DNA of 64,000 nucleotides from Liolophura sinensis (taxonomy: Eukaryota; Mollusca; Polyplacophora; Chitonida; Chitonidae), in the NCBI RefSeq assembly GCF_032854445.1, contig NC_088303.1, positions 16,253,501 to 16,317,500 of the forward strand, written 5' to 3'. Positions 24,770-38,100 of the stretch are shown piece after piece; the stretch's first letter is position 1; every line of letters begins with the position of its first letter. Below the pieces are notes generated by a model. The model ran no database searches, had not been told where the DNA came from, and saw nothing but the letters and a program-made list of their open reading frames with translations. The translations under genes and the position numbers were made by a program.

Positions 24770-27237
24770 ACAGATGTACATGTAGTAAAATTTGTAAATA
24801 TATCTCTTACCTACTGTATATGTGTATATATTGTGATTTTGTTGACTGCTCAAATTAAGTAGACTGTAATCAAGACTGTGGGTAGGTAAACGTGAAGACA
24901 AGCTACATGTAATCGTGATTCAAAGCGCTTGGCATTGCTAAGGATACTGTTCTTGATGGCACTTGTCTGTATCAGTCTGGGAAGGCTTGTTTCACCATTT
25001 GGAATACCGTCACATGAGTGTACATGCATTTGTGACACTTGTGTCACTAATGTAGTATTTGTAGACACTGACTAAGCAGGGTTGCTTGTCATGTTGCCTT
25101 CCCTTCTGGCATATCTAAATGTTTATTTAGTTGGAGAATTTTATGTGTGCCATGTTTTCATGGAAATTTCATCATCTTTTTTTTTTTTGGGTCATCTTTT
25201 ACATCTCTTGGCCTGGTTGTATCAAATATGGGACACATCAGACAAAACATTTTACACTGCAATTTAACATGTGAATCATTGTATTAAATACTTGTCCAAT
25301 TCTTTTGAGCAAAGTCTTGGTTTCTACTTTAGTGCTACTCTCTATCCTGTATTTTATACTTGAGTAGTGTTTGTATATGAAACTATACATTAGTTTGAAT
25401 ATTTTTAGAGTCTAGAGCTGAGCAACAGAACTGAGGTGCACTTTAATCTGAACAGTATTGTGTCAGTTAACCGATAGGGACTGGATTAGGTTGTTTAAAT
25501 GCCATTATGTAGAAGTTTATGGCAGCATCCAGTGATGTCTTTGAAAAGGGTTTCAGATTTTTTATATGGTAGTGGTAGGGAAAAACTTTTGTAGCAGTTG
25601 GTGTCATGTGTTACATTGTATATGTATTTTTACGCTGACCAGCACAATGGTTTTTGTCTGACCTGCTGAGTGTCTGAGGTCACGTGACTGACTTTGTAAC
25701 TGAGGTTTTCAACATCAACTGACAGTTGAGTGAGGAAAACTGTCGTGTGACTGACTTTGTAACTGAGGCCCTGTACATCACTGACAGATGAGTGTACATT
25801 TGGGAAAGCTGTCATATGACTGACTTTGTAACTGATGCCCTCTACATCACTAACAGCTGAGTGTGAAGTGAAGAAAACCAAACAGCTGATCACATGTATG
25901 TGCCATCAATTTCCGAAGTTTACACGTTTTATACTTTAGATTTTTCACCTAATAATTTTTTTTTCTTGTTACTGGTGAAATGTTAGCTTTATTTTACAAA
26001 TTGTAGCTCCACATTGCTGTCAAGTCAGCACAAGTTCATCAATATCGGGAGTAATGGTTTTATTTGGTATGGTAGTTTTAGCAATAAGTGTTAAGTAATA
26101 TACACAGTGGTGTGAAAAGGGAGATTACCCTGTATGTTTATTGTGTTTATTAAGTATTTGCAGATGCTCAACTGATGAGAAGGGCGAGAAGTATGCGGTT
26201 GATGAAAAGTCATGTTTTGTTTGTCCTTTTTTTCCCCCATATACATGATACATTTAATTAATCATTTTTTACACCTTTGCCAATCAACATTTGCAAGGAA
26301 CTTTATTTGTTAACAGTTGAAGACATGCCCATTTTATTTCGCTTTCCTAAAAATACTTTTCATCCCATTTCTAAATCTTTAGTAAGTAATTTTAAGTTTG
26401 TTTTAGATATGATTGCTTATTAACGGAAGACTTCATCTCAGACTTAATAATTTGTCATACATGTCATGTTGTTATAATTTATTGTCTGCTAGTTCATTGT
26501 TGATAGCTTAGTCATGGGACCATACAAATAATGTGTGTGTTACAGTACTAAAGTGAAATAGCTGTTTTGGGTGCGCACAACCAGGATTTTCTTCTGTGAC
26601 ACACAGGCCCACATGAACGTGTCTAAGCATAGTAACCCTTGGCACTCACACACAATTCATCAAATTTTTACATTTTATGCGAGTCTGTGAGACATCGCAG
26701 ATCTGACATGGGCTAGAACATATAGCTTCATGTCCAAACTGAGCTGAATCCAGGATTGTTGCCAAAGTTTGTTGTGTAATGTTGTAGCCTAGGCGTAAAG
26801 GGCGGTGTGTTTTCGTTTGTCCCCTCGTGTATATGTTCTGTACATGGGTAGGCCTACTGGTGCAGCACTCGAAAAGGCTAACTCAAAACTGTCTTAATGT
26901 GACAGCAGTTGTGATTCTGTACATAGATCACTGTAAATTACCTAATACAGAAAAAGACTCCAAGTCCAAATCATGTCTGTTTTGTTAATTTATCTATTGA
27001 CTGGTGTTGTACACCATACTCAGTAACGTGTTTTGTTTGATGTATATGTATACTTGATTGTGGTTTAATGTCATACTCAAGAATTTTTCAGATACTTGCT
27101 GGTAGAAAGTATTACGGGTGGAGAAAAAAATGGATTGCCTATCAGTCACTGGTGTTCAGACCACTTGGTCATTCAGTGATGTATACATAAGGTGTAACGA
27201 CTAACACAGCCAAATCAAGTGAAATGTAAACCTACAG
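24770..27237 (+). other. KIF20B 3' UTR and intergenic sequence
   Basis: Follows the TAA at 24767-24769. I found no canonical AATAAA on the + strand in this stretch; ATTAAA at 25283-25288 is the best candidate poly(A) signal, about 510 bases after the stop. No other gene is visible. A tandem repeat lies at about 25684-25880. Confidence 0.5.
25684..25880. repeat. Tandem repeat, about 62-69 bp, three copies
   Basis: tgactgactttgtaactga occurs at about 25684, 25746 and 25815, each followed by a block ending in ...catcactgacag.tgagtg. It lies downstream of the KIF20B stop. The open frame on the other strand only reflects the repeat. Confidence 0.75.
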
Positions 27238-27243
27238 TTTATT
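27238..27243 (-). terminator. Candidate poly(A) signal of rootletin
   Basis: TTTATT on the + strand is AATAAA on the - strand, about 1.5 kb after the rootletin stop. A GT-rich stretch (ggctgtgttagtcg, - strand) follows about 30 bases downstream, as expected after a cleavage site. Nearer alternatives are possible. Confidence 0.45.
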
Positions 27244-28752
27244 TATAGTAAATGTATAGCATAAAGCAATCACGTAAGTATGTATATGTATCCTGGGATC
27301 TCCTGATCATCATTCAAACAGTTAAGTGACAAAACCAACACAGGAGGCCTTTGATAACAACACAGCAACAGAAAAACACACTTAACTGAAACCAAACAGA
27401 AAGTTGTCTCCTATTTTGATCTAGAAACTAGTCTTGTCAAAAACCCCCCCAAAACATACTGTCTTTAAATATTTTAGCTCCAAGACAGAGTTTCGTAATT
27501 ATGGTTGACTGTTGTGCTCTTATCTTTGATGCTATGCAGGGCCCTACACAAGTCAGTTATGATAAATAAGTCGAATGGGGCAAGACAAATATAGCCAAAT
27601 TAATACAAAAAAATGCATTTCAGTAATTTTTTTTTTTGGAACTTTCATATTCTTTTCAAATAAGTATAGTGGAAAAAAAAATCTATTCTAAGGATCATCC
27701 ATGTTACGTTATCAAAAGCTCGAAAACAGTACCCATGTATTGGCCCCATGTTATTTATGGATGGCCCTAACAACTCGTACTGGTAGCTATGGATGTACAT
27801 TACGAAAGTTTTATATAATTTTATATAACATACAACATGTTATCACAGATCTTGCATAAATTACACGTACAGTGATTCTCGGCAAAACATAGTGTAAATC
27901 AACAAAGCAAAAAAAAAAAAAAAAACAGAAACAATAAACAAATATCACAGAAAAGAAAGCAGGTAAGAGTTACAGGTAACATTATATAATGACTTACAAA
28001 CATTATAAAAATAGAAGCTATGGTTCTTACATCAGCAACTGGTCACAGAAACTGGGACTGGAATCTGACCTATTTCATCACAAACATATGTGAGATAAAA
28101 TATTCCTAGATCTATTTAAATAAAAAATTCTGACTAAGCATCTAGACTTGACAAAAGAAATAATATGAGCTAAACAGATAAAACTAACAAATTTGTATGA
28201 AAACATCTAAAACTAAAATGTCTAAATTTAACTGAAGATAACAAGTATCAAAATGTGCCAGTAATACTGTTTACATTGACCTGACGGACTGACTTACAGA
28301 GCTCAGTGAATGATGCCAATTGGCTGGATAACAAAATCTCTTTAACAATTTTACTTCTTTTCTCACAAGAAACAGCTGTTTTTTTTTCACCAAATCTTTT
28401 TTTCACTAGCAATCTAGTGTGACAATGCTTTTGCCCTGTCAGGTAATAAGACAATGCTTAACCAAACAGACAGCATAATATACCTTTCTGTTTTCAAATG
28501 ATGGTCCCTTAATATCTGTACCAAGACTACAGCCAAATGTTACCGTGTAAAACAAATGGTGAAAATGTAAACAGCAATAAATATGGACGGAAGGAAGGCC
28601 AAGAAACCACAGCACCTCTGTCAAGAACCAAAAAGCTTGGTCATTTTGGTTAAAGATAAATTCTGACACTGACTGGAAACTGGTCCTTGGAATAAAATGC
28701 TGGCTACCAGTCAGAAGGCAGTGATGTCCTTGGTAGTGAGTGGTAAGCAGGG
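27244..28752 (-). other. Likely rootletin 3' UTR
   Basis: Extends from the stop codon at 28753-28755 toward the poly(A) signal at 27238. It is AT-rich, with a run of A (on +) at about 27909-27926. No coding sequence or structured RNA recognised. Confidence 0.45.
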
Positions 28753-29109
28753 TTAGTTTCTGAAGGCTATGGGACTAGGGCTTGTTGTGCTGCGTCGCAT
28801 GGATCCCCGTGAGCGACTCGTGGGCGTGGACGTGATGCGCACCTGGCGGGCTGGTGAAGACTTGCGGACCGGGGATCGGTGACGTGGCGACAGGCGTGTT
28901 GGGGAAGAGAAGCGGAGCGAGTCATCCAGTTTACGGGTCTCTTGGTCGAGGAGGATGGGATCAAGACTGGGGTCACGGGCGATATTTGACAGTGAGTTGT
29001 CAAGGATGTTACGAATGTCCTTGATTTCATCTCCAGTCCTTGCGCTTCGGGAAATGTAAGACTGGCGTTTCCTCAATTCCTGACTCAGCTGGTCTTTCAA
29101 AGTGTTGAT
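28753..29109 (-). CDS. CROCC: Rootletin last exon with basic Ser/Pro/Arg tail
   Basis: Encodes INTLKDQLSQELRKRQ, where the vertebrate protein nearly ends, and then about 100 more residues: DEIKDIRNILDNSLSNIA, DPSLDPILLDQE, and a basic tail with SPTRLSPRHRSPVRKSSPAR and a C-terminus SPSPIAFRN. Start set by acceptor ttgtttccag in phase 0. Tail repeats SP and RS steps like the two internal linkers. Confidence 0.9.
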   Translation of the reverse strand: MNTLKDQLSQELRKRQSYISRSARTGDEIKDIRNILDNSLSNIARDPSLDPILLDQETRKLDDSLRFSSPTRLSPRHRSPVRKSSPARQVRITSTPTSRSRGSMRRSTTSPSPIAFRN

Positions 29110-32100
29110 CTGGAAACAATTGGTTGTCATTGTATTATGTGATGTTTTACACTTAAAACAAAGTCTTGTATCTGAAACAATGGCTTGATTTTAGACACTC
29201 TTTAATGTTTCAGCTAAATCCTTGCGCAAGAAGCATCAAGTCATGTTTGCTGAGGTCTGTAATATCATTCCTTTTTTATTTCTAACCAATTTTGTTGTCA
29301 TGAGATACAGAATTGACACTGATTGGCTGACTGTGCATAGGGTTGCCTGGGTTAAACCCTGAAACCTTGGTCATGCTTGAATATATCTGCCATACCTAAG
29401 ATTCAGCTTAACCTGAGCATAGCCTGGATTTGCCTCACCCACAACAGCCTGTCATACTCCTCTGACATTTTACAATATTTTATATCATATCTTGGCATCT
29501 AAAGGCACCATACTTTATTATATCCCTTTTGTGAAAGTTTTGCATACTGATATGACTAACAGATACATGTACAAGCCAAATGCAGACAGGTGTTTTTGTT
29601 TTTTTCAAAAACCTTTGGAAATCAAGGAATCAATATTAGTAGGCTGTTATAACAACCTTTTTTCTGTCAGAGTATTTTATATTTGTATCTCACCTGTTCC
29701 TCCAGACCTTTGACCTTCTGTCTGTTTGACCTCTCTCTGGACTCCAGGGTGCGCTCAGCTTGGATCTGGGCTGTGCGCAAACGCTCTGTCTCCATCTCTG
29801 TCTCGGAGCGGTGACGTGTCGTCAGGTCAATCAGTCTGTCAAGGCAACACGGATAAGGGTGTGAAAACCACAGAAAAAAACAACATCTGGGTGATACTGT
29901 CAAATCCACCTGAAGCAATGCCTGGAGGATACCATTCCAACTCAAGTTATATTTGACCCGAAATTTCATCTTCATTTTGTCTGAATCTGAGAGTTCTATT
30001 AATCTTGTCAGATTATCTGGACCACATAGCCATCCAGGCCTCTGCAAAAGCTAGTTTACAGGACTGACACATGCACAGCCAAACTAAAAAGCACACCACT
30101 TGTCTGCAAAACATCGTAGAACAATTTTCAGTTTTGGTGATTTTGCACAAATGACCTCTAACTGACCTCTGAGCATGTTGCTGTTCAGCCTCGGCTAACT
30201 GCGCCTGCAGCTGCTGAATTTGTCTCTGCATTTCCACATTGTCTTCCTCCAGACGCTGCATATGTCTGTCCAGGCTGCCGCGTTCAACAACAGTCTTCGT
30301 GGCAATCTCCTCTGTTCGCATCTTCTCACGCTCAACCTAACAACAACAACATTTTATGCAAAATTTTAATATGTACAACGTGCAAATGTTTCACTGACAT
30401 CTGTACACATGCATATTTTCAAATGTTTCTGTGAAGAAAAACTTTAAACTATGTATTTTCTTTAAACTCAAAAGACATGGTTACCAAGTGATTAATCAAT
30501 GAAAGCCATGATGCCATACTGATTTGGCTTATGATTAACACCCAGCATCTCACTATCCATTAGCACATTATGTATGTTACGATTTAGCTGTGGCTAAAAC
30601 ACTTTATATGATGGGCACCACTTGTAGCGTGGAAGGCAGATATGTTCCCTAATAGAGAGACTTGTATTAGTACTTCTCAAGCCTGATGTACCCACCTTGT
30701 CCAGGGTTTTCCTCAGTGCACTCTTGTCCTTCTCCAGGCGAATGTGTGATCGTTCCATCTCTTTCTTCTCTGTCTCTAGCCCGCCCAGCTGCCGCTGCAG
30801 ACTGATGACGGTTTCCTGTAGCGTCTGGCGCTCCAGGCTCAGTTTGGACAAGCGCTGGTTCAGCTCCTGTTCAGACTCCTGTCGCTGAACCAAAACCTAC
30901 AGACACAAATATACACCAATCACAAAACAGCAATTTCATGTCTGCACTGTGGTAAATGAACTAAACCGTGAACACTGACTAATTTAATGAACAATGGAAG
31001 CTACACTTCTATATTCGTTTCCAGGCTGGAGTTGCTTTGACTGTGATAGCTAAACTGTTAATACCTGTAATCATTACTTATAAAATCAGAATACACTTTG
31101 TGTTCAGTCAAGTGTGACCAATGTGTAAACCATAACCTACGGTCACTTCTCTGAACTCTCAACCGATCAACAACATTAAGATTATAAGAACAACAGAAGA
31201 TTATAATATCAAGGGAGGAAACTCACGTTAGAGTTCTGCCTGAGTTGTCCCTCAAGCTCGGCTCCACGGACCTCTGCTTCAGACACTTCACTCTGTAATG
31301 TCTGCAGCCGCTCCAATAAACTGTGGTTCTGCTTCTTTGCTTCATTCAGGGCTTGTCTGAAAATAAATGAATTTAACCTTTACTGACCACAGGTTACTGG
31401 AACACACACATCCACCTTTAAGAATGTTTCTGTGCTCTTTATTGCAAAATGATATAACAAAAGTAGTCTTTTGATACAGGTTTGCTACAAGTTTTGTACA
31501 ACTGTGTTGTACTAACATTGTAAAAGAAGGGCCACATGACCACAATTTCTCTGCATAAATTTAAATCTTTCTTCTTGTTTTTGTATATATTCATGTTGAT
31601 GGATCGTGTAACCTACATTGTACAGAGGGTGGGATTACTGACCTGGTAGTGTCTAGTCTCTCCTGTAAGACACGTCTGTCATGTTCACTGCTGGTTAGTG
31701 CTCTCTGCAGCTGGGTGACTCGCTCCTCTAATTCGTTGATCACAGAGTTACTGTCAGACAGGGACAGGTTCAGAGCTTGTACCTACAATACCACAAATAA
31801 TACATTTACATTACATCCTTACTGATGTGCTGGGTAGCCACATGAGAAAGTTGTCAACAAGATTCAGGGTGGGTAACTGATGCATATATAATTCTTCAAC
31901 AATTAACCACCAAATCGATATAGTAAACATGTACATCCAACATTTGCATCAGTAATGAGTATGGTCTCAGCTTTGGGAAGGTCCTCGGAAGAGCTGAAAA
32001 TTGTGTCATGATAAAAAACTGACTATTTCACCTGAAGATTAGCATTTTCCAGGTGACACATTTTGATTCATTCTGGGTGATTCATCCACCTTGTAAGGCC

Positions 32101-35100
32101 ACCTTTGTAAAATTTGATTAATTTGTCTTCATCAAATGTCAGTGTTGGCATCAAAAGTGCCATCACATAATGCCTTTATGTACATCTGAAATGTATTTCT
32201 ACACACTAAAGTTAAGGTTAAATGCAGTAGGATATGTCTATTTCACTGTTTACTAACAACCCAGGTGACTTGGGAGGTCAGCTGGACCTCTGAGGACTGA
32301 TGACTCATTTAAATATGCGGTTTTCTTGCCAGAGCCTAGACTGACCTTGTCCTTGTGTGAGTGTCCCTCCTCTTCTGTCTTGGCGAGTGCCACCCCGAGA
32401 CGGTCGATGGTCAGCTGCAGAGACTGAGCCTTGCTCTCCAGGTCCTGAATCTGCTTGTTCAACCCATCCACACGCTCTTGTAACACCTGGTGAAACAACA
32501 TCAACAAGATGGTCAGGCAGGGGTTATTGAAAACTACTAGCGATTACAAGATATATTTTAACTCTTGTAGTTTGAGAGCTCAGACTGGCACTTGTGTATG
32601 AACAGCATCTGAGGGTGGGACTGGATGATTATATGTATACTAAAATATGAATTTTAAGGCGGAGATCATTAAATACTTGCATGGATATACACATGAATGA
32701 AGATTAAAATCATTTTAGTATCATTTTCACAATAATTGTCTACAAAAATTTTGCCGAAAAAGTGCTTTAAAGGTCGACAAGGTTGAAGATTTACAGTACG
32801 TGTAAAACATATGCATACAGGTATAGGAACTAATCTTCAGGACACAGAAAATAAGCCACTGTAAAGATGGCTACAAGTTTGTTCCTTGTCAGACTAACCT
32901 TGTACTTTACAATATCATGCAGGGGTACTACAACTAGCCTGCAAGCCAACAACTCTGAACAAACAGCTAATTCCATTCTTGTACACATTGTTCATCTACC
33001 AGCCTCAGCAATTAGGTTAACCTTCCCACCTAAGATCTCGCACGTTAAATGAACTGCACAGCTATTTCAGGCAAACAGTCAGACAATTTAAGCGACAGAA
33101 AACTCATCAATAATTCTACCAAGCATTCCTCTACAACACCTACACCGTCTTCCTATAGATATACTAAATTTAATTGTACAAACCATTTTTGATGCTACTC
33201 TTAAATCACTGATTTCTCCATTTATCACATTCCTGTCCACAACATATTAAACAGCTTTTTGTTTCACTGAAATCTTATAATTATTTTACCACTGTTATCT
33301 TCTTCTAAATGTACAAGCAACTTGACACAGAGCCATTCTTTAGGGTATTTACAGTAAGTGCCCTTTGGGAAATCTGGAGGAGATTTAATTATTGATCACC
33401 TCAGCCTAATGAGGTGAAATTCAGGCATGATGGCACAGGTAAAGCAGTCAAGATTACTGATTCTGAATCATGGGTAAGTTGCTGTACTAAAAATGTACTA
33501 AAACTGCATATAAACATAAACATTCTGTTTCAATTCTCGATCTCTACAGTCTAGGTTATTGCTGAAGAAATTTCCTAACTTATGTCAATTTTGTATTGAT
33601 CTTAAACCCACCATAATAAGTAAACACATACTGTAGTTTAGAATTTCTGAAGTGCCACATTCTGCCTGATTCTATTTGATTCAACCACCTTTTAAGGCCA
33701 CTTAATAGTTTTTGTGAAGTTTGATTAATTTCTTATAAGAAAAATCTGAAGTTGATATCAAAGGTGTTGTTTTAAAGCCTTGCATGCTTTTGAAAATGCA
33801 TTTTCACCAGCCAGACTTCAATTGAAATACACTACTATATGTATTTTATTTACAGTTCAAGAACGGTGTCTTATGTGCAGGGATATTACAATTACAATAA
33901 AATGACACAGTTAGTCTAAAGGTTCAGTAGGATTCCATGGCGCACCTGGTTTTCTGTCTCCTTGTCATTCATCACCAATCGCAGGCGCTGCAGCTCTCCC
34001 TCTACAGAACGGCGTGACAGCTCGATCTTCGTGCAGCGATTCTCCGCATCATCTATCATCTGTTTCAGTTGTTTCTTGTCATCATCAAGTTTTGTCTCTG
34101 TCTGCTTTTGCTTGGCAAGTTTCTCCATGAGCTGTCGTTTTTCTGTCTCCATGCTGGTCAGCTTGTGTTCCAGGGAGCTAACTTTGTCAGTGAGTGCCTT
34201 ACGCTCACGCTCATTGCGTCGGATTGTCTCCTCCTGGAGCATGAGTGCAGTCTGGGCGCTGGCGAGACGGCCATCGATACCACGCTTATCTGCAATGAAG
34301 TCAACCATGATATAAATACAAGCAACAACAATCCACAAACTAAGCAAGACATCTACAGAATTCTTGCCAGTTTCTACACCCATGAACACCCATGATACAA
34401 GAAAGTTTCACCACCTAATTAGTTAACCATGATAATCTTAGGCTACTCTGAACCAATCAGTTAAGGTTTTACTTATTAAACTCAGCAACCTCATGAGGTA
34501 ATCTTGTATGCGACTGGTTATGACAAATCAATACCTTTTTGCGTTCAATAGCAAGAGACTCGATTAACGTGAGGTGTCATGAAATAAAGCTTTAACAAAA
34601 AGGACACCACAAGAGCTCGCTATGTTACTAACCATCCTTCCATGGCATGACAGATGGTATCACTGTCATTGGGGTAGAGAAACATGCCACCCAGGCTGGG
34701 GGAGGGGGTGGGCTCACTGGCATCGTCGTATTAACCTTAATCCTGGTTTTACACTAGTAATTGACTCTTCTTACTAACTTCTTCACAACTAGATTTGCTG
34801 CCCACGATTAGCCTGTGTTCCACAGGTAATGAACTAACAGAATCGTCTTATCCTGACTACGTATATATATCAAAACTACACAACCGACTATATGATTATT
34901 ACATACAATACTTTCTGCTGGATGACCTTAACTAGCTTACACTGCAGCTACATGTACTAGTCAGCCTACTACAAGAAAAGCTGGCAATACCAGGCACTAC
35001 CCATAACTCTTGTGGGCACCACTACAATGTTCATGCATATGAAAAGGTTAAGTTTGTAGAGAGCCAAGGCTGGTCACTTTGGATCCACACACATAGCAGG

Positions 35101-38100
35101 GTCACACTTAGCATTAAAGGCTGGAGACACGCCCTTTTGAAACAGATCAATGTAAACACAGGATGGTCGCATTGATTTCCCTGTGTACAGTTCTGATCGC
35201 TGTGACTTCCCCACACCCTAAGGCCTGAAGCAGGGCCAACTACACCCACTGAGCTGGGTGACAGTTACAACTCCCGCCAGGTAGCAAACACGCTCAGGCG
35301 AATCCCCCAGTCAAAGCCTATACATGAGCCTCCAGGCTATAACAGTGTTCAAAAGCTTTATCAATGGGATAATAGCTCTTAAGTACACAGAAATTCACTT
35401 CAAGCCTATCACCAATCATAAGCCAGAACAGGTGAGGACTAAAGCAGGCCATGTACCTGTACAAACTTTAACAATAGCAGTGAATGTGGGTTTTCAGTGA
35501 GGCAAATAAAGCTGATTAACCTGTAAAGGGAGAGAGAGCTACTTAGTGAACCACCCTAACACAGGATTCCAGCAGTGAAACAGACTTACTCTCTATAGAA
35601 ACCTAAACCCCTGGTTACAAGGCCTTGGCTGAATAGAGAGCCAGAATTTCAATACCTATCATGAATTTGTGGTCATAAAAGACATATATGGCCTTCATAT
35701 GTTTCAATCCTTACAGTATGAGTAAAAATCCAAACCTGTGGGAGTTAAACTTACTATTTAATTTGACCACATTCAAAGAAGAGTCATCCAGTAGATCAGA
35801 CTATGTTTTCAAAATTGGGGATTACAGGGTCTTTAAGAGGGTCATACATCTTTACGTTCAAATAACAGTTCACAAAAGAGAACCCATTTCTCACTTTATG
35901 CAGCCTTGATACTTAAACATACCCCATTTAAGTGAAAAGTGAAAAATATGGATCTAAAATTTTGAGCATGATGGAAAAACAATACTGAAGCACATACTTA
36001 TATACTTTCATATTTAAATCCAATGAACTCTACCCAGGTACAGGTACATGGCCTACTTTAGTTGCCACAAAGTTAAACCCAATTCCCCTCAGATGAATGG
36101 GGGCCCAAAGTAGTAAAACAGATAATCACCCCTTGCCTCATCCCCTTCCCAAAATGGCAACAACACCATTCTACATAGAGCTGTTAGTCGCAGCTAATAT
36201 CAAATGACTAGGAACTCACCTTCTTCGACGGCTCCCAGGTTTTTCTGCAGGTTCTGTAGCCTGGTTTCGGTGCGAGTTTTGTCCTCCTCAAGCTCCTTCA
36301 GCTGAATACACAGACTGCGTACCTGAACCACAGCATCGTCCTGCACCCACAAAACAACAACGCATTAATTCTCAGACAAATCCTCCAAGGTAAAACAGCA
36401 TGGCCTTGACTGAGTAAAGCACCATTTCTGTCTGGATTTAAATTTTGAATGTGTATTAAAATACAATGAAAATAAAGTACCAAATTTTGAATACATAGCT
36501 AGAACTGACCACTTTCAAGTTCTTTTCAACACGATGAATTTCAGTCTGTTTCTAATATCTCGTTATGACAATAACAAGAATTTTTCTCTCAGAATGATCA
36601 GGTTAAAAAAAAACCTACCCTCTCTCTCTCAGCCGTAGCCAACTGGTTGACAAAGTCTCTCAGAGCCAACCTGACAGCCTCTGGGTCAACGTCGGACGCC
36701 TGCACCATGGAAGTGTCATAGCGGCTTGGGGAGCCACTACGGCTCAGGCTACGCTCCGGGGAGCCGGTCCTGGGGATGGGATTTCCCATCCCGTCTGTGG
36801 TAGTGGTGTATGTGTTGTCAAAACCTGTCAAGAGATTGAGGGTCAAATTGTCTTACACATCCAAGAAAAACCACATCAAAAGCTAATAGATTTAATACTG
36901 TTCAATACTGACACAGTTATGTGAATATTAGTGAAGTGCTTCCCCCAGTAATGCTGGCTGCAAGAGGTTGTTCTCCTTAATTTGATTAAAACAGTGAACT
37001 ATACTCATAAATATTTCTGAAAGAACATAAGGACTTTGTTATTTTTAAAGACTGAAAATGTACAACACGAAGATCCATGTTTGCTTCACAGTAATTTGAA
37101 GAAATTTCTTACCTTTGGTGGGTGACGAAGGCCTGGATCTCCTTGGGCTTGTGCTGCGGGCACGACTTGGGCTTGGGGAGCGAGCACGGGATGGACGGAA
37201 CCCAATTGTCCTGCGCAGACTGGAAACCACACTGCTCAGCTTGAACTCAACATCCCTTTTAGCTCCCTCCAGACGTGCAAGAGTTGCCTCAAGGGCATTA
37301 ACTCTTCCCTCAGTGCCGCTCAGCTTCATCTTGAGGTCGGCCATGTCTGAGGAGGCGTTTTCCAGGTTGGCTTCGAGTATGCGGCGCTGTTCTTCCAGGC
37401 GGTGCTCTGAGCGCCTGCTGTCCTCCAGCGCCATCATGTAGTCCTTCTCTTTCACACGGGATTCGTCAATCAGCTCTGCCATCTTACGCTGTAAGTTAGC
37501 CAGCTCTTTACGCAATGCCTCTCTGCTGGCCTCAGTCTCCACAACCTGTTTGTGAAAGTTAACATGAAATATACTTTAATATGCATCCGCATATGCTTGA
37601 TAGGGATTTTGATTGATTGACTGGTGTTAACATTATGATCAAAAATTCTTTACTTCTATAACAGTGGTCAGGTTATTGGGTTGAGAAGATGGAGTGCCAA
37701 GAATAAATCACCTATCTTTGTTAGATTGGGATTTTCACTTGGGCTCACTAACATATCATTTTTTCTGAGAGAAGTACTCAGAAGAAAATGTGGCTTTATT
37801 TACATATTTCTTTTTTTTTCAAACTTGTAAGTTACGGTCATGGGAGCACAACATGTTACGTGTTCCAAAAAGATGATCAATATACATGTAGGTTCCAGAT
37901 ACAAAAATACATACAACACAGCTACTGGCATATAAAGACTGACCTTTTGTTTGAGGTCAAATGAGGCTCTCCTAGATTCCTCCTCTTTTTCTTCATCACG
38001 TGCCACACGGGACTGGAGATCGACCACCTCTTTACCCAGTTTACTTCTTTCTCCGTCCAGCTGTTTAATCTGACGTCTCAGCTCCTGTAGTTCACGTCGA

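Noticed and set aside
25630-25893. 87-codon - strand frame with repeated SYKVSH
   Set aside because: Product of a 62-69-bp tandem repeat; no splice or homology support.
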